NCBI GenBank assembly: GCA_023418475.1
Contig: JAEZZO010000020.1
Location: 1 to 44,152 of the forward strand
DNA: 44,152 nucleotides
DNA from: Bacillota bacterium
Lineage (GTDB): Bacteria; Bacillota; Clostridia; Lachnospirales; Lachnospiraceae
Direction of reading: 5' to 3'
Position numbers and translations under genes: made by a program. This document shows, piece by piece, positions 16,427-24,774 of the stretch; position 1 is the stretch's first letter, and the number at the start of each line of letters is the position of its first letter. Under the pieces are notes generated by a model. The model saw only the letters and a list, made by a program, of their open reading frames with translations. It did no database searches and was not told the DNA's origin.

Positions 16427-16454
16427 GTCGTATCATACTGCTATACGATACGAC
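16427..16454 (-). terminator. terminator after degV
   Basis: On the minus strand GTCGTATC, a 12-base loop and GATACGAC form the stem and TTTTTT follows. It lies 42 bases past the degV stop codon. Confidence 0.85.
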
Positions 16455-16495
16455 CTTACAATCATTATTATACTTGATTTCATGCAGAAATCAAT

Positions 16496-17374
16496 CTATT
16501 TATTGTTATTATCTCCCATAAATGTCAGCGCCAGCATTCCCGGTCCGGTATGGGTTCCGATCACCGGTCCGATTTTGGAGATTATGATATTTTTCACCAG
16601 TTGCTTTTCTCGAAGCAGGTTCTCCAACTCCTTTGCTTGCTCGAGATTATCTCCATGACCGATCATTACCGTCTGAGAGGCGAGCTCCGTTCCTTCCTGC
16701 AGCAGTTTGGATACCAGAAAATCAAGCTCAGCACGCACTCCTCTGATCTTAGTGACTACCGTCAGTTTACCCAATTCGTCCATACTTAATACGGGCTTGA
16801 TTTTTAATGCGGTCCCAATCACGGCCTCCAGTGATGTCACTCTGCCACCGCGTTTTAAGTGAAATAAATCCTTCACCGTAAACCAATGCCGCATATTTTG
16901 TTTATTTATCTCGAGCCAGTCTCTTAGTTTCTCCAGCTCACTGCCGTTTTTCTTCATGATGGCGGCATTCAGTACCAATAGTCCCTCACCAACGGATGCA
17001 CAAAGAGAATCCACACAATATATTTTTCGATCCGGAAATTCATCGCAAAGATCTCTGATAACAAGCTGTGAGGTATTATAAGTTCCGCTTAAGCCGGAAG
17101 AAAAAGCTATGTATAAAATGTCCATTCCCTGCTTCAGCAATTCGGTAAAATATTCTGTAAAAACAAGGGGAGTAATTTGGGAAGTATGAGGAACCGCACC
17201 ATTTTTTATCTTACCGTAAAAATCTTCGATGGATAGTTCTCTTTCATCCGGATAATGAATATATTCAACTCCGTCTATATTTACACCCATCGGTATTACT
17301 CTGATATCATATTCATCTATGAAAGCTTGTGGTAAATCCAGTGTAGCATCACTTACAATTACATATTTATTCAT
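16496..17374 (-). CDS. DegV family fatty acid-binding protein
   Basis: DegV proteins bind a long-chain fatty acid and, in Gram-positives, serve as FakB partners of the fatty acid kinase FakA. The 292-aa protein begins MNKYVIVSDATLDLP and has the family's conserved HTSQITP (about 79-85), SSGLSGTYNTSQL (about 93-105), DSLCASVGEG and 'GHGDNLEQAKELE' segments, plus the C-terminal IGPVIGTHTGPG acyl-pocket loop. AAGGAG lies seven bases before the ATG. No FakA gene is adjacent. A strong terminator follows. Confidence 0.92.
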   Translation of the reverse strand: MNKYVIVSDATLDLPQAFIDEYDIRVIPMGVNIDGVEYIHYPDERELSIEDFYGKIKNGAVPHTSQITPLVFTEYFTELLKQGMDILYIAFSSGLSGTYNTSQLVIRDLCDEFPDRKIYCVDSLCASVGEGLLVLNAAIMKKNGSELEKLRDWLEINKQNMRHWFTVKDLFHLKRGGRVTSLEAVIGTALKIKPVLSMDELGKLTVVTKIRGVRAELDFLVSKLLQEGTELASQTVMIGHGDNLEQAKELENLLREKQLVKNIIISKIGPVIGTHTGPGMLALTFMGDNNNK

Positions 17375-17632
17375 TCATAAACTCCTTATTATTCGTTCTT
17401 AGGCTGCATTCCTTCGAAATTATCTAAAATTACGAAATTCCATATCTCTTAATTTATTTTTCATAACATACACTACATTCTACTACAAGGACGTACTGTT
17501 ACGCAACCACAAATCATATATAAACACATCCTATTACTATTCGAGGCTACAGAACACTGGCTGGTCAAATTCAAAGCTGTGCTCTGATATGCACTTCTGA
17601 TAAAGGTTTATTTGCAATCGCCTGTTAATTTC

Positions 17633-18562
17633 TTATTGAACCAACTGATTTGACAGAAGCATGACAAATGGTATTGTTAGCATGGATAAAATCGTAGTAA
17701 CAGCAAATAGTTCGGAAGCATAAAGATAATTCTTCTCATATCGTATTGAAAAAAGGTTAATTGTAGCTGCAACCGGACATGCACCGGCAAGAATGGATGT
17801 TAAAACCACAATTCTGGACAGGCCAAAAAGATTAAAAAGAAGCATCATTAAAACCGGTAATAAAATTAATTTTAGTAGAGCAATATAATAAATTCTGGGT
17901 TTAGCAAATATATGTAGAATATCTGTCTGTGCAATTGTAACACCTGCCACCAGCATTGCAAGCGGAGTATTCATATTACCAAGATAGGAAAGTGTATTGT
18001 TGATAACCTCCGGCAGCATGAGTCTGCTTACAAAAAACAAAAATCCTAAAAGCGTCGCAATCACAGACGGAGACAGCATAGCCGTGATTACCGACTTTCT
18101 GTCACTCTTTCCTGATACAATTATCATACCATGCGTCCAAGCAAACAGATTAAATACCGTCATATATGCCGTCAGATAAAATACTCCCTCACTACCAAAT
18201 ACACCATTTACCAATGGTATTCCAATAAAACCGCAGTTTGAATATACAACAGCAAAACGCTCAATCGCTAAATCCGCTTCATACTTTTTCCCTCTGAGAG
18301 CAATCATAGAAATAATAATACCGGCAAAATGAGTGATAACAGCTAAAACCAGAGAGATCAGAAGTCCCTTCAATAAAGATGCCTCGAATTTTCTCTGATA
18401 AGAAATAAAAATCACCAATGGATTAATGAGCAGCAAGAGAAGATTAGAAAGTTTTTTGTTCATTTCCTGATCAATCAGCTTCACTTTATAACAGAATACA
18501 CCCACCAGAATGATAAGAAACATAATAAGAATTTGATTAAATGCTGTAAATGCAATAGACAT
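17633..18562 (-). CDS. AEC family transporter
   Basis: 309-aa integral membrane protein with about ten helices and the fold of the auxin efflux carrier (AEC) family. Recognised by the N-terminal 'FNQILIMFLIILVGVFCYK', the central GFIGIPLVNGVFG, and the C-terminal GACPVAATINLFSIRYE, a typical substrate-channel crossover. Bacterial members move organic anions such as malate or malonate; the substrate here is unknown. It is a single gene, divergent from mntP, with 229 bases between them. Confidence 0.88.
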   Translation of the reverse strand: MSIAFTAFNQILIMFLIILVGVFCYKVKLIDQEMNKKLSNLLLLLINPLVIFISYQRKFEASLLKGLLISLVLAVITHFAGIIISMIALRGKKYEADLAIERFAVVYSNCGFIGIPLVNGVFGSEGVFYLTAYMTVFNLFAWTHGMIIVSGKSDRKSVITAMLSPSVIATLLGFLFFVSRLMLPEVINNTLSYLGNMNTPLAMLVAGVTIAQTDILHIFAKPRIYYIALLKLILLPVLMMLLFNLFGLSRIVVLTSILAGACPVAATINLFSIRYEKNYLYASELFAVTTILSMLTIPFVMLLSNQLVQ

Positions 18563-18764
18563 AGATACCTGCTTTCCTCTGTAGAAAATTATGTTAATGT
18601 ACTAAAAGTCAGAACTAGGAGTCACCTATAGGATTACCGGATTTTAGCCAGCTTCTATTATGCACTGTTTTACTTATTCCTTCAAGCAGAAAATATAAAA
18701 CTATTTTAAAAAACCTTTCAACCGGTTAGAAAGATTTACTATCATAATAAAAGCTGATTTTCAG

Positions 18765-18770
18765 TATAAT
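18765..18770 (+). promoter_or_regulatory. mntP -10 element
   Basis: TATAAT, 21 bases before the mntP start codon; the -35 region is poor. The short leader leaves no room for a manganese (yybP-ykoY) riboswitch. Confidence 0.45.
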
Positions 18771-18791
18771 AAATAAAAAAAGGATCTGTTT

Positions 18792-19364
18792 ATGGATTTT
18801 ATTACTCTCATTCTTCTTGCACTCAGTTTAGCTGCAGATGCTTTTGCCGTATCAATTACCAATGGTATCTGCAGTAATAAAATAACCTTCCATAACGCTT
18901 TTGTAACCGGCATAACTTTTGGAGTATTTCAGGCAATGATGCCTGTTTTAGGCTTCGTTCTCGGTAATAGCTTTTCCGAGACCGTTCATCGCTATCAGCA
19001 CTGGATTGCTTTGTTTTTGCTGGGTGCTATAGGTATTAACATGCTGGCAGAGGCGGCAAGAGATCGTGTTCAAATAGAAGAAAATACTTCTGATCAAAAT
19101 GTATTTGCTATCAACAATTTAATTCTTCAGGGAATAGCAACCAGTATTGATGCTCTGGCTGCCGGTCTAAGCTTTGCTGTACTTGATCTTAATATCTTCT
19201 CCGCGGTACTTACGATCGGTATTGTAACCTTCTGTACCTGTTTTCTCGGTGTTTATATTGGTAAAATATTCGGTTCTTTATTAGGAATACGCGCAAAAAT
19301 GATCAGCGGTATCGTTCTGCTGTTGATTGGGTTGAAACTTTTTATCGAAAATCAATTTTTGTAA
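18792..19364 (+). CDS. mntP: manganese efflux pump MntP
   Basis: Exports Mn(II) from the cytoplasm. The 190-aa protein has six membrane helices arranged as two repeats. The paired acidic motifs stand out: ALSLAADAFAVSITNG in helix 1 and GIATSIDALAAGLSFAVLD in the second half, each with the Asp required by the family. The C-terminal ISGIVLLLIGLKLFIEN is typical. AAAAGGA is about seven bases before the ATG. Often such genes carry a manganese riboswitch; none is seen here. It is a single-gene unit divergent from the AEC gene. Confidence 0.93.
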   Translation: MDFITLILLALSLAADAFAVSITNGICSNKITFHNAFVTGITFGVFQAMMPVLGFVLGNSFSETVHRYQHWIALFLLGAIGINMLAEAARDRVQIEENTSDQNVFAINNLILQGIATSIDALAAGLSFAVLDLNIFSAVLTIGIVTFCTCFLGVYIGKIFGSLLGIRAKMISGIVLLLIGLKLFIENQFL

Positions 19365-19419
19365 CAGTAACGTTTCTATGTACAAAATAAAATAATACAT
19401 TGCTAATTAATCTATTCTG

Positions 19420-19425
19420 TATAAT
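19420..19425 (+). promoter_or_regulatory. -10 element before the GNAT gene
   Basis: TATAAT 52 bases before the ATG; no good -35 at 17 bases, TACATT at 18. Weak. Confidence 0.35.
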
Positions 19426-19476
19426 AATAAAAATGATTAACTGCTAATTGTCACGACATTAAGAGAGGTGCACCTG

Positions 19477-20106
19477 ATGAGCTACGAAACATGTTTTGAA
19501 CACCTGCCTGTTATAGAGACCCGCCGGCTTATTCTGCGCCAGATTACAGAAAGTGAAACGGATGGCAGAGATTGTCTGGAATTCATCAATGATTACAGTG
19601 TATATCGTTATTGGGGCGTATATGATGAAGCAAAGGACCCTGACGGCAGCAGCCGACCGAAGGAAGAGACCAGACTTGACTATCATTATCATACCACGAT
19701 GAGGGAATATCGCGCCGGATATGAACTAACCTGGCTTATGGAATTAAAGGATACCCACAAAGTAATCGGCGAGATCGTCCTGTATGATTTTAGATTAAAG
19801 GCTCAGGCAGATATCGGCTACCGCATCAATAAGCTATACTGGGGAGAGGGATTTGCCCCGGAAGCCGCTTCGGCCATGCTAAAGACAGCATTTGAAATAA
19901 TGGATTTAAGCCGTTTGCAAATTCGCTGTTTTACCGATAACCAGGGGTCAGCCCGTGTTGCCCAGAAGCTTAATTTCACCCGTGAAGGCATGATAAGACA
20001 TGGTGCTATTGTTAATGTTATGACGGATTATTATATCTTCGGTCTTCTGAAGGAGGAATACGATAATAATCCTATCATTGATTCCATTGTAAAAATAAGA
20101 AATTGA
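19477..20106 (+). CDS. GNAT N-acetyltransferase, RimJ/RimL type
   Basis: 209-aa acetyltransferase. It begins with the classical ETRRLILRQITESE of RimJ/RimL-like enzymes, has VIGEIVLYDF (strand 4), IGYRINKLYWGEGFAPEAASAML (acetyl-CoA loop) and 'RCFTDNQGSARVAQKLNFTREG' at the end. Such enzymes acetylate N-termini of ribosomal proteins or small molecules; the target cannot be told. The frame opens with a GTG at 19468, but AGAGGTG followed by six bases precedes the ATG at 19477, so that is the start. The epimerase gene follows after 43 bases, likely on the same transcript. Confidence 0.86.
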   Translation: MSYETCFEHLPVIETRRLILRQITESETDGRDCLEFINDYSVYRYWGVYDEAKDPDGSSRPKEETRLDYHYHTTMREYRAGYELTWLMELKDTHKVIGEIVLYDFRLKAQADIGYRINKLYWGEGFAPEAASAMLKTAFEIMDLSRLQIRCFTDNQGSARVAQKLNFTREGMIRHGAIVNVMTDYYIFGLLKEEYDNNPIIDSIVKIRN

Positions 20107-20149
20107 CCAAAAAAGATATTAATGTGAAGCACAGAAACGGAGGGTATTT

Positions 20150-21169
20150 ATGAAAGTACTATTTATTGGCGGGACAGGAACCATAAGTACGGCAATCACA
20201 GCCATTGCACCCAAGGCGGGATTTGATTTATATCTGCTTAACAGAGGAAACCATTCAAATCGAATTCCGGAAGGTGTAAAAGTAATTGAAGCTGATATTA
20301 ATCAGGAAGAAGAAGTAAAAGAGAAATTAAAGAATATGACATTTGATATAGTCGCTCAATTCGTTGCATATGATACGGCAGCAATCAAGCGGGATATTCG
20401 TTTATTTTCGGGTCGGACAAAGCAATATATCTTTATCAGTTCCGCTTCTGCTTATCAGAAGCCATTATCCCATCCTGTTATCACAGAAAGTACTCCGTTA
20501 CATAATCCATACTGGGAATACTCTCGTAACAAAATTGCCTGTGAGGAATGCCTGATGGAAGAATATCGTAAAAATGGCTTCCCAGTGACGATTGTCCGTC
20601 CCAGCCATACCTACGGTGATTTTGATGTACCACTTGCACTTCACGGAAATAACGGAAGCTATAGCATCATTAACCGTATAAAAAACGGTAAAAAAGTTAT
20701 TGTACATGGTGACGGCAGCTCCCTGTGGACACTGACACATAACACTGATTTTGCCAAAGGGTTTGTTGGACTTATGGGCAATATCCATGCCATCGGTGAA
20801 GCAGTTCATATCACCTCTGACGAAAGCCTTACCTGGAATCAGATTTATGAAAGTATTGGAAATGCATTGGGAAGAAAGCCAAATATCGTTTATATCCCGA
20901 CAGCAACTCTGATCAAATCCAATCAAGATTTTATCGGTTCTATGTTAGGTGATAAAGCCAATACCGTAATCTTTGACAATACAAAGTTAAAACGTCTCGT
21001 ACCTGGTTTTACGGCAACCGTACGTTTTGATCAGGGAGTCAGAAGAACCCTTAGTTGTATCGAAAGTCATCCGGAACTTCAAAAGTCAGATGCTGCATTT
21101 GATGCCTGGACCGACCAGATGATCGCTGCTTATGAAGATTTTGAACGTAAGCTTCCAATTTATTGTTAA
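20150..21169 (+). CDS. NAD-dependent epimerase/dehydratase family protein (SDR)
   Basis: 339-aa extended short-chain dehydrogenase/reductase with an N-terminal Rossmann nucleotide site (VLFIGGTGTISTAIT, residues 3-17) and the YSRNK form of the YxxxK catalytic pair (about 124-128). Residues such as 'RPSHTYGDFD' are the substrate-domain junction. It resembles the CSP41/nucleotide-sugar epimerase-like branch, whose substrate is often unknown. ACGGAGGG is seven bases before the ATG. Its downstream side holds the second MITE-like copy. Confidence 0.82.
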   Translation: MKVLFIGGTGTISTAITAIAPKAGFDLYLLNRGNHSNRIPEGVKVIEADINQEEEVKEKLKNMTFDIVAQFVAYDTAAIKRDIRLFSGRTKQYIFISSASAYQKPLSHPVITESTPLHNPYWEYSRNKIACEECLMEEYRKNGFPVTIVRPSHTYGDFDVPLALHGNNGSYSIINRIKNGKKVIVHGDGSSLWTLTHNTDFAKGFVGLMGNIHAIGEAVHITSDESLTWNQIYESIGNALGRKPNIVYIPTATLIKSNQDFIGSMLGDKANTVIFDNTKLKRLVPGFTATVRFDQGVRRTLSCIESHPELQKSDAAFDAWTDQMIAAYEDFERKLPIYC

Positions 21170-21194
21170 TAACATAAATTAAGCACCAAATCTC

Positions 21195-21293
21195 TGTTCT
21201 GGATCGGACGTTAAGCGGAAGGAGCTTTGAAGCGGAGGAATATGTGCTTTTTGTGCATACAATATGAACAACTATATAGTTACGTAATTGCCT
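21195..21293. repeat. partial second copy of the 2905-3053 MITE-like element
   Basis: Runs in the opposite orientation to the first copy and matches its 2905-3001 half, for example TTAAGCGGAAGGAGC, GCGGAGGAATATGTG, GAACAACTATATAGTT and AATTGCCT at the end. The other half, including one terminal repeat, is missing or diverged, and no flanking direct repeat is seen. It lies just past the epimerase stop codon. Confidence 0.8.
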
Positions 21294-21300
21294 ATAAAGT

Positions 21301-21393
21301 TTCGATTGTTAAAAGCCTGACCCAGGTTATGTAGATGAATACGAGCGCATATATATTCATCCGGCAAATCATTTAAGGCTTTTAACATTCGAA
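21301..21393. repeat. two-tier long hairpin upstream of the HAD gene
   Basis: TTCGATTGTTAAAAGCCT (21301-21318) pairs with AGGCTTTTAACATTCGAA (21376-21393) at 17 of 18 positions. Inside, GATGAATA pairs with TATTCATC. It ends 32 bases before the HAD start and could be a terminator-less regulatory RNA structure or another small repeat. No T-run. Confidence 0.6.
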
Positions 21394-21425
21394 TCCTATA
21401 AGATTAATAATGATTAAGGAGTCAG

Positions 21426-22256
21426 ATGAAAACATTATATATCTCAGATTTGGACGGCACGCTTCTGTCACCGGATGCCCGACTATCCGAAAAAACTATC
21501 GAAATACTAAATATTCTTATGGAGAAGGGGCTGCTGTTCTCGGTTGCAACTGCAAGATCTATTGCTTCCGTAAAAATTTTGTTAAAAGATCTAAAGCTAT
21601 CCGTTCCTATCATTCTAATGAATGGTGTATGTATTTATGATTTACAGAAAAGGGAATATCTAAAAGTTGAATACCTTTCCGATCGCAGCCGTAAAACACT
21701 TCTCTCTCTGATAGCAGAGCATAATTTAAAAGGCTTTGCCTATACAATCCGGGATGGTCTTCTCTCCACCTACTATGAGGAGCTAAGCAGTAAGGCATTG
21801 CATGATTTTTATCAGGAAAGGGTAGATTTATACCAGAAACGTTTTCATCAGATCGACCATTTTACCTCACTTATGGATGATGCGTTAATGTATTTTACGC
21901 TGTTAGATCAAAAAGAAACTCTAGAACCGATTTATCATTTGCTGGAAATGATTCCGGACTTAAACTGTGTGATGTATAAGGATAATTACACTCCTGATTT
22001 ATGGTATCTGGAGGTATACAGTAAAAATGCGTCCAAATACCATGCATTGCAATATCTGCGCTCCAGCGTGAAGCCGGAGCAGATTGTATGCTTTGGTGAT
22101 AATCGAAACGATTTCCCGCTTTTTGAGGGAAGTGATACGAAAATCGCAGTAGGAAACGCTATTGATGAGCTAAAAAATAAAGCCGATTTTATTATCGGTA
22201 AAAATAATGAAGACGGTGTCGCCGTGTGGCTTAGAGATAATGGTCAAGTCGATTGA
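21426..22256 (+). CDS. Cof-type HAD-IIB hydrolase
   Basis: Cytoplasmic phosphatase of the haloacid dehalogenase superfamily, 276 aa, acting on sugar phosphates, nucleotides or FMN-type substrates in known relatives. Motif I SDLDGTLLSPD (residues 6-16) has the nucleophilic Asp pair; motif II is SVATARS, motif III is a Lys around SKNASK, and motif IV is CFGDNRNDFPLF with the acidic pair. A type IIB cap lies between. The ATG at 21426 has AAGGAGT upstream. It ends only two bases before the convergent phosphatase gene, with no obvious terminator. Confidence 0.9.
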   Translation: MKTLYISDLDGTLLSPDARLSEKTIEILNILMEKGLLFSVATARSIASVKILLKDLKLSVPIILMNGVCIYDLQKREYLKVEYLSDRSRKTLLSLIAEHNLKGFAYTIRDGLLSTYYEELSSKALHDFYQERVDLYQKRFHQIDHFTSLMDDALMYFTLLDQKETLEPIYHLLEMIPDLNCVMYKDNYTPDLWYLEVYSKNASKYHALQYLRSSVKPEQIVCFGDNRNDFPLFEGSDTKIAVGNAIDELKNKADFIIGKNNEDGVAVWLRDNGQVD

Positions 22257-22258
22257 TC

Positions 22259-22888
22259 TTACAGACTTTTGCGGTGAAGCTTAGGATAGCCTTCCAAATG
22301 TGCACAGTCATTAAAACGCTGTAGATAAAAGCGTTGTATTTCCGGTTCGTAAACCAATTGTGTTATACTGGTATTCTCAAGTGATACCGCAAATTGGTAT
22401 TTCATTGCCTGGTTTTTTCCAAACAGTTCTGCTAAGATAACTCTGATTACCGCACCGTGTGTCACAACCGCAATGCTCTGTTTTCCGGACTGAAGTATTT
22501 CGTGTATAACCGGCATTGCGCGCTTGCAGACATCGGCGCCGTTCTCTCCGCCCGGATAAGGAATGTCCTCCAGCAGCTTTCTCTGTTCTTTCATGAAGTC
22601 TGTAAAATACGCATCATTATATTCATCCGTATTTCCTTCCAATAACCCGAAGGATATCTCCTTAATTCCTTCCCGGATATTCACCGGAAGCCATAAGGCC
22701 TCATTCAGTATTTCTGCAGTTTGTCTTGCGCGGACCATATTACTGCAATATAATGCATCTATCTCATAATTCTTAAATCTGTCCCTCAAAAGCTCTGCCT
22801 GTTTACAGCCTTCCGAAGATAATTCTACATCTATGTTACATAGCTTCGTATTCTGCCTTCCATGCCGGATCAGATAAATATTTACCAT
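22259..22888 (-). CDS. histidine phosphatase family protein
   Basis: 209-aa phosphoglycerate-mutase-like phosphatase. The active-site motif IYLIRHGRQN (His8 as phosphate acceptor), the acid residue in 'IKEISFGLLEG', and the second histidine in VVTHGAVIRVIL are all present, as in broad-specificity phosphatases. The ATG at 22888 has GGTGG at about five bases; an upstream GTG at 22897 has only a cramped site. Substrate unknown. It runs convergent to the HAD gene and may read into it. Confidence 0.86.
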   Translation of the reverse strand: MVNIYLIRHGRQNTKLCNIDVELSSEGCKQAELLRDRFKNYEIDALYCSNMVRARQTAEILNEALWLPVNIREGIKEISFGLLEGNTDEYNDAYFTDFMKEQRKLLEDIPYPGGENGADVCKRAMPVIHEILQSGKQSIAVVTHGAVIRVILAELFGKNQAMKYQFAVSLENTSITQLVYEPEIQRFYLQRFNDCAHLEGYPKLHRKSL

Positions 22889-22973
22889 TGTTGCCACCGC
22901 CTTATCTTATGAACTAATTATCCTGTTATTATATCTAAAATCGTGTCAATTAATTATGTCGCACATTCTACAA

Positions 22974-23324
22974 TCATACCGGGATTTTGTCAATGTCACC
23001 GTTTTCCTGCGTCTGTATTCTCTTCCTGTCATAGATATCTCCAAATATTGTTATCCGATCCTGATACTCCTGCTCCGCTACCATTCCAGACTTATAAGCA
23101 TATTCCGTAACAAAGCAGGTATAAGCTACAAATACCAGATGGCTAAGTAACAGTTCAAATTTCCCATTGTCATAATATTTCCTGATTATATTCCAATTAT
23201 AATCATTTATTTCTTTCACCACAGCATCGGGCTGTTCCCCTAATATCTGCTGTATTTCCTCTATATTATTCTCCACGAACAAACCTTTCAGATCTGCATC
23301 CAATTGTCCTAATTCTTCATTCAT
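22974..23324 (-). CDS. hypothetical protein, 116 aa
   Basis: I do not recognise this protein. It is soluble, rich in acidic residues, with helical segments and hydrophobic central residues (FELLLSHLVFVAYTCFVTEYAYKSG); the charge is negative at both ends. GGAAG lies seven bases before the ATG, so it is very probably translated. It is alone between the histidine phosphatase and the permease gene, on the same strand as both, and may be a small regulatory or adaptor protein. Confidence 0.6.
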   Translation of the reverse strand: MNEELGQLDADLKGLFVENNIEEIQQILGEQPDAVVKEINDYNWNIIRKYYDNGKFELLLSHLVFVAYTCFVTEYAYKSGMVAEQEYQDRITIFGDIYDRKRIQTQENGDIDKIPV

Positions 23325-23552
23325 TATTATTCTTCCTTTCTTTCTGCCTGTAAATCCTGCATTACCGGCATCGTCATTTTGTAAGTAACCCCAAAATCAC
23401 GGTTTCTGCAATTCTTTGTTCCTTCTAGTAGTCTATATTTTTCAAGCATGTCCATTTTATCATGTTACTCCTACCGATTACAAGCATCTTCCTGCAAAAA
23501 TTCTATTTCCAATCAAGCCTGGTTCCAGATCATTGCCATTTTCATATAAAAT

Positions 23553-23585
23553 GGGTGTCTAAAAGTACAATCTTTTTAAACACCC
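23553..23585 (-). terminator. terminator of the sugar transporter operon
   Basis: On the minus strand GGGTGT-TTAAAA pairs with TTTTA-ACACCC and is followed by ATTTTAT. It sits 30 bases past the permease stop codon. Confidence 0.65.
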
Positions 23586-23614
23586 ACCATCCACACCTAA
23601 TTTTATCAGGCTGT

Positions 23615-24772
23615 TTATGCTGCTCTGCTTCGCTTCTTTGAAAGAACATCGAAGGTTACTGCTGCCAGTAATACGATCCCTTTGATAACCTTCTGCAGAT
23701 TATTATCAATACCCATGATGGACATCCCATTATTAATGACTCCCATAAATACAGCACCAACCACAACGCCGCTAACCGTTCCTGTACCGCCATATGCGGA
23801 AGCTCCTCCGATAAAACAAGATCCAATCGCGTCAAGTTCATAATTCGTCCCTGCTGTGGGAGCAGCCGAATTAAATCTGGCTACACAGATTAATGCTGCT
23901 ACTGCACTTAGGAAAGCCATATTGACATAGGCAAAAAACAATACCTTATTAGTATTAATACCACTCAGTCTGGAAGCCTTCTCATTCCCGCCCATAGCGT
24001 ATAAATAACGTCCCGGTACGGTCTTTGTTGTAAAATACGCATAAATCAGAACGATAACGGCCAGCAATATCAATATGGCCGGTATTCCCTTATGATAGGC
24101 CAAAGAAACAGACAACGCCATTATTACGATTGATACTATCGCCATTCTGACGATTAAGGAGGCCAATGTCTCAAGCTGATAACCCTTTTTCTTTTTTTGA
24201 ATCCTGGAAAACACCTGTGCTGTAATCGAGACAAGACAGACCAACAGGCCGATTATAATACTTAAAATATGAATGGAGCTGCCAAAAATGTCCGGTATGT
24301 AGCTGTTAAACAGATTCAAATACCGGTCAGGAAATGGTGAAACCGTAAGTCCTCCCAAAACGATCAGTGCCATACCGCGCCATAACAGCATACCTGCCAG
24401 TGTTACAATAAAGGCAGGGATACGCAGGTATGCGATCCAGAAACCCTGAATCATACCTATGATTATGCCAATCACAAGGCAGATGATAATGGCCAGCCAA
24501 ATATTCATTTTCCTGCTTACGATCAAAGTACCTGCCAATGCCCCGATTAATGCAACAATGGACCCCACTGATAAATCAATATTACCTCCTGTAAGAATAC
24601 ACATAAGCATTCCGACTGCCAGAACCACTACATAGCCGTTCTGTGCAATTAAATTAGTCACGTTTTGTGGATACAGCAATGTCCCGCTTGTCTGCAGTGA
24701 AAAAAATAATGTAACAATGATGAGTGCGATGATCATTGTATTCTTTTTTAATACATCCTTTGCTTTATCCAT
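23615..24772 (-). CDS. mmsB: sugar ABC transporter permease (multiple monosaccharide type)
   Basis: Integral membrane permease of the carbohydrate CUT2/XylH-GguB family, 385 aa, about ten helices. Key sequences: 'GGNIDLSVGSIVALIGALAGTL' and 'VPGRYLYAMGGNEKASRLSGI', the coupling-helix region with the GxxxxAxxxxG interaction pattern. The length and the ChvE-like partner point to the multiple-monosaccharide (MmsB/GguB) branch rather than ribose or galactose forms. AAAGGAG precedes the ATG, and the gene follows mmsA by two bases. A terminator follows. It imports sugars such as xylose, arabinose, glucose or galactose in relatives. Confidence 0.9.
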   Translation of the reverse strand: MDKAKDVLKKNTMIIALIIVTLFFSLQTSGTLLYPQNVTNLIAQNGYVVVLAVGMLMCILTGGNIDLSVGSIVALIGALAGTLIVSRKMNIWLAIIICLVIGIIIGMIQGFWIAYLRIPAFIVTLAGMLLWRGMALIVLGGLTVSPFPDRYLNLFNSYIPDIFGSSIHILSIIIGLLVCLVSITAQVFSRIQKKKKGYQLETLASLIVRMAIVSIVIMALSVSLAYHKGIPAILILLAVIVLIYAYFTTKTVPGRYLYAMGGNEKASRLSGINTNKVLFFAYVNMAFLSAVAALICVARFNSAAPTAGTNYELDAIGSCFIGGASAYGGTGTVSGVVVGAVFMGVINNGMSIMGIDNNLQKVIKGIVLLAAVTFDVLSKKRSRAA

Positions 24773-24774
24773 AT

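Noticed and set aside
18563..18791. Manganese (yybP-ykoY) riboswitch before mntP
   Set aside because: The -10 is only 21 bases before the start codon, so no leader exists to hold it, and no conserved loops are seen.
22974..23324. Membrane protein reading of the 116-aa unknown
   Set aside because: Its central hydrophobic run is broken by His, Thr, Cys and charged residues and is too short for a confident membrane helix.
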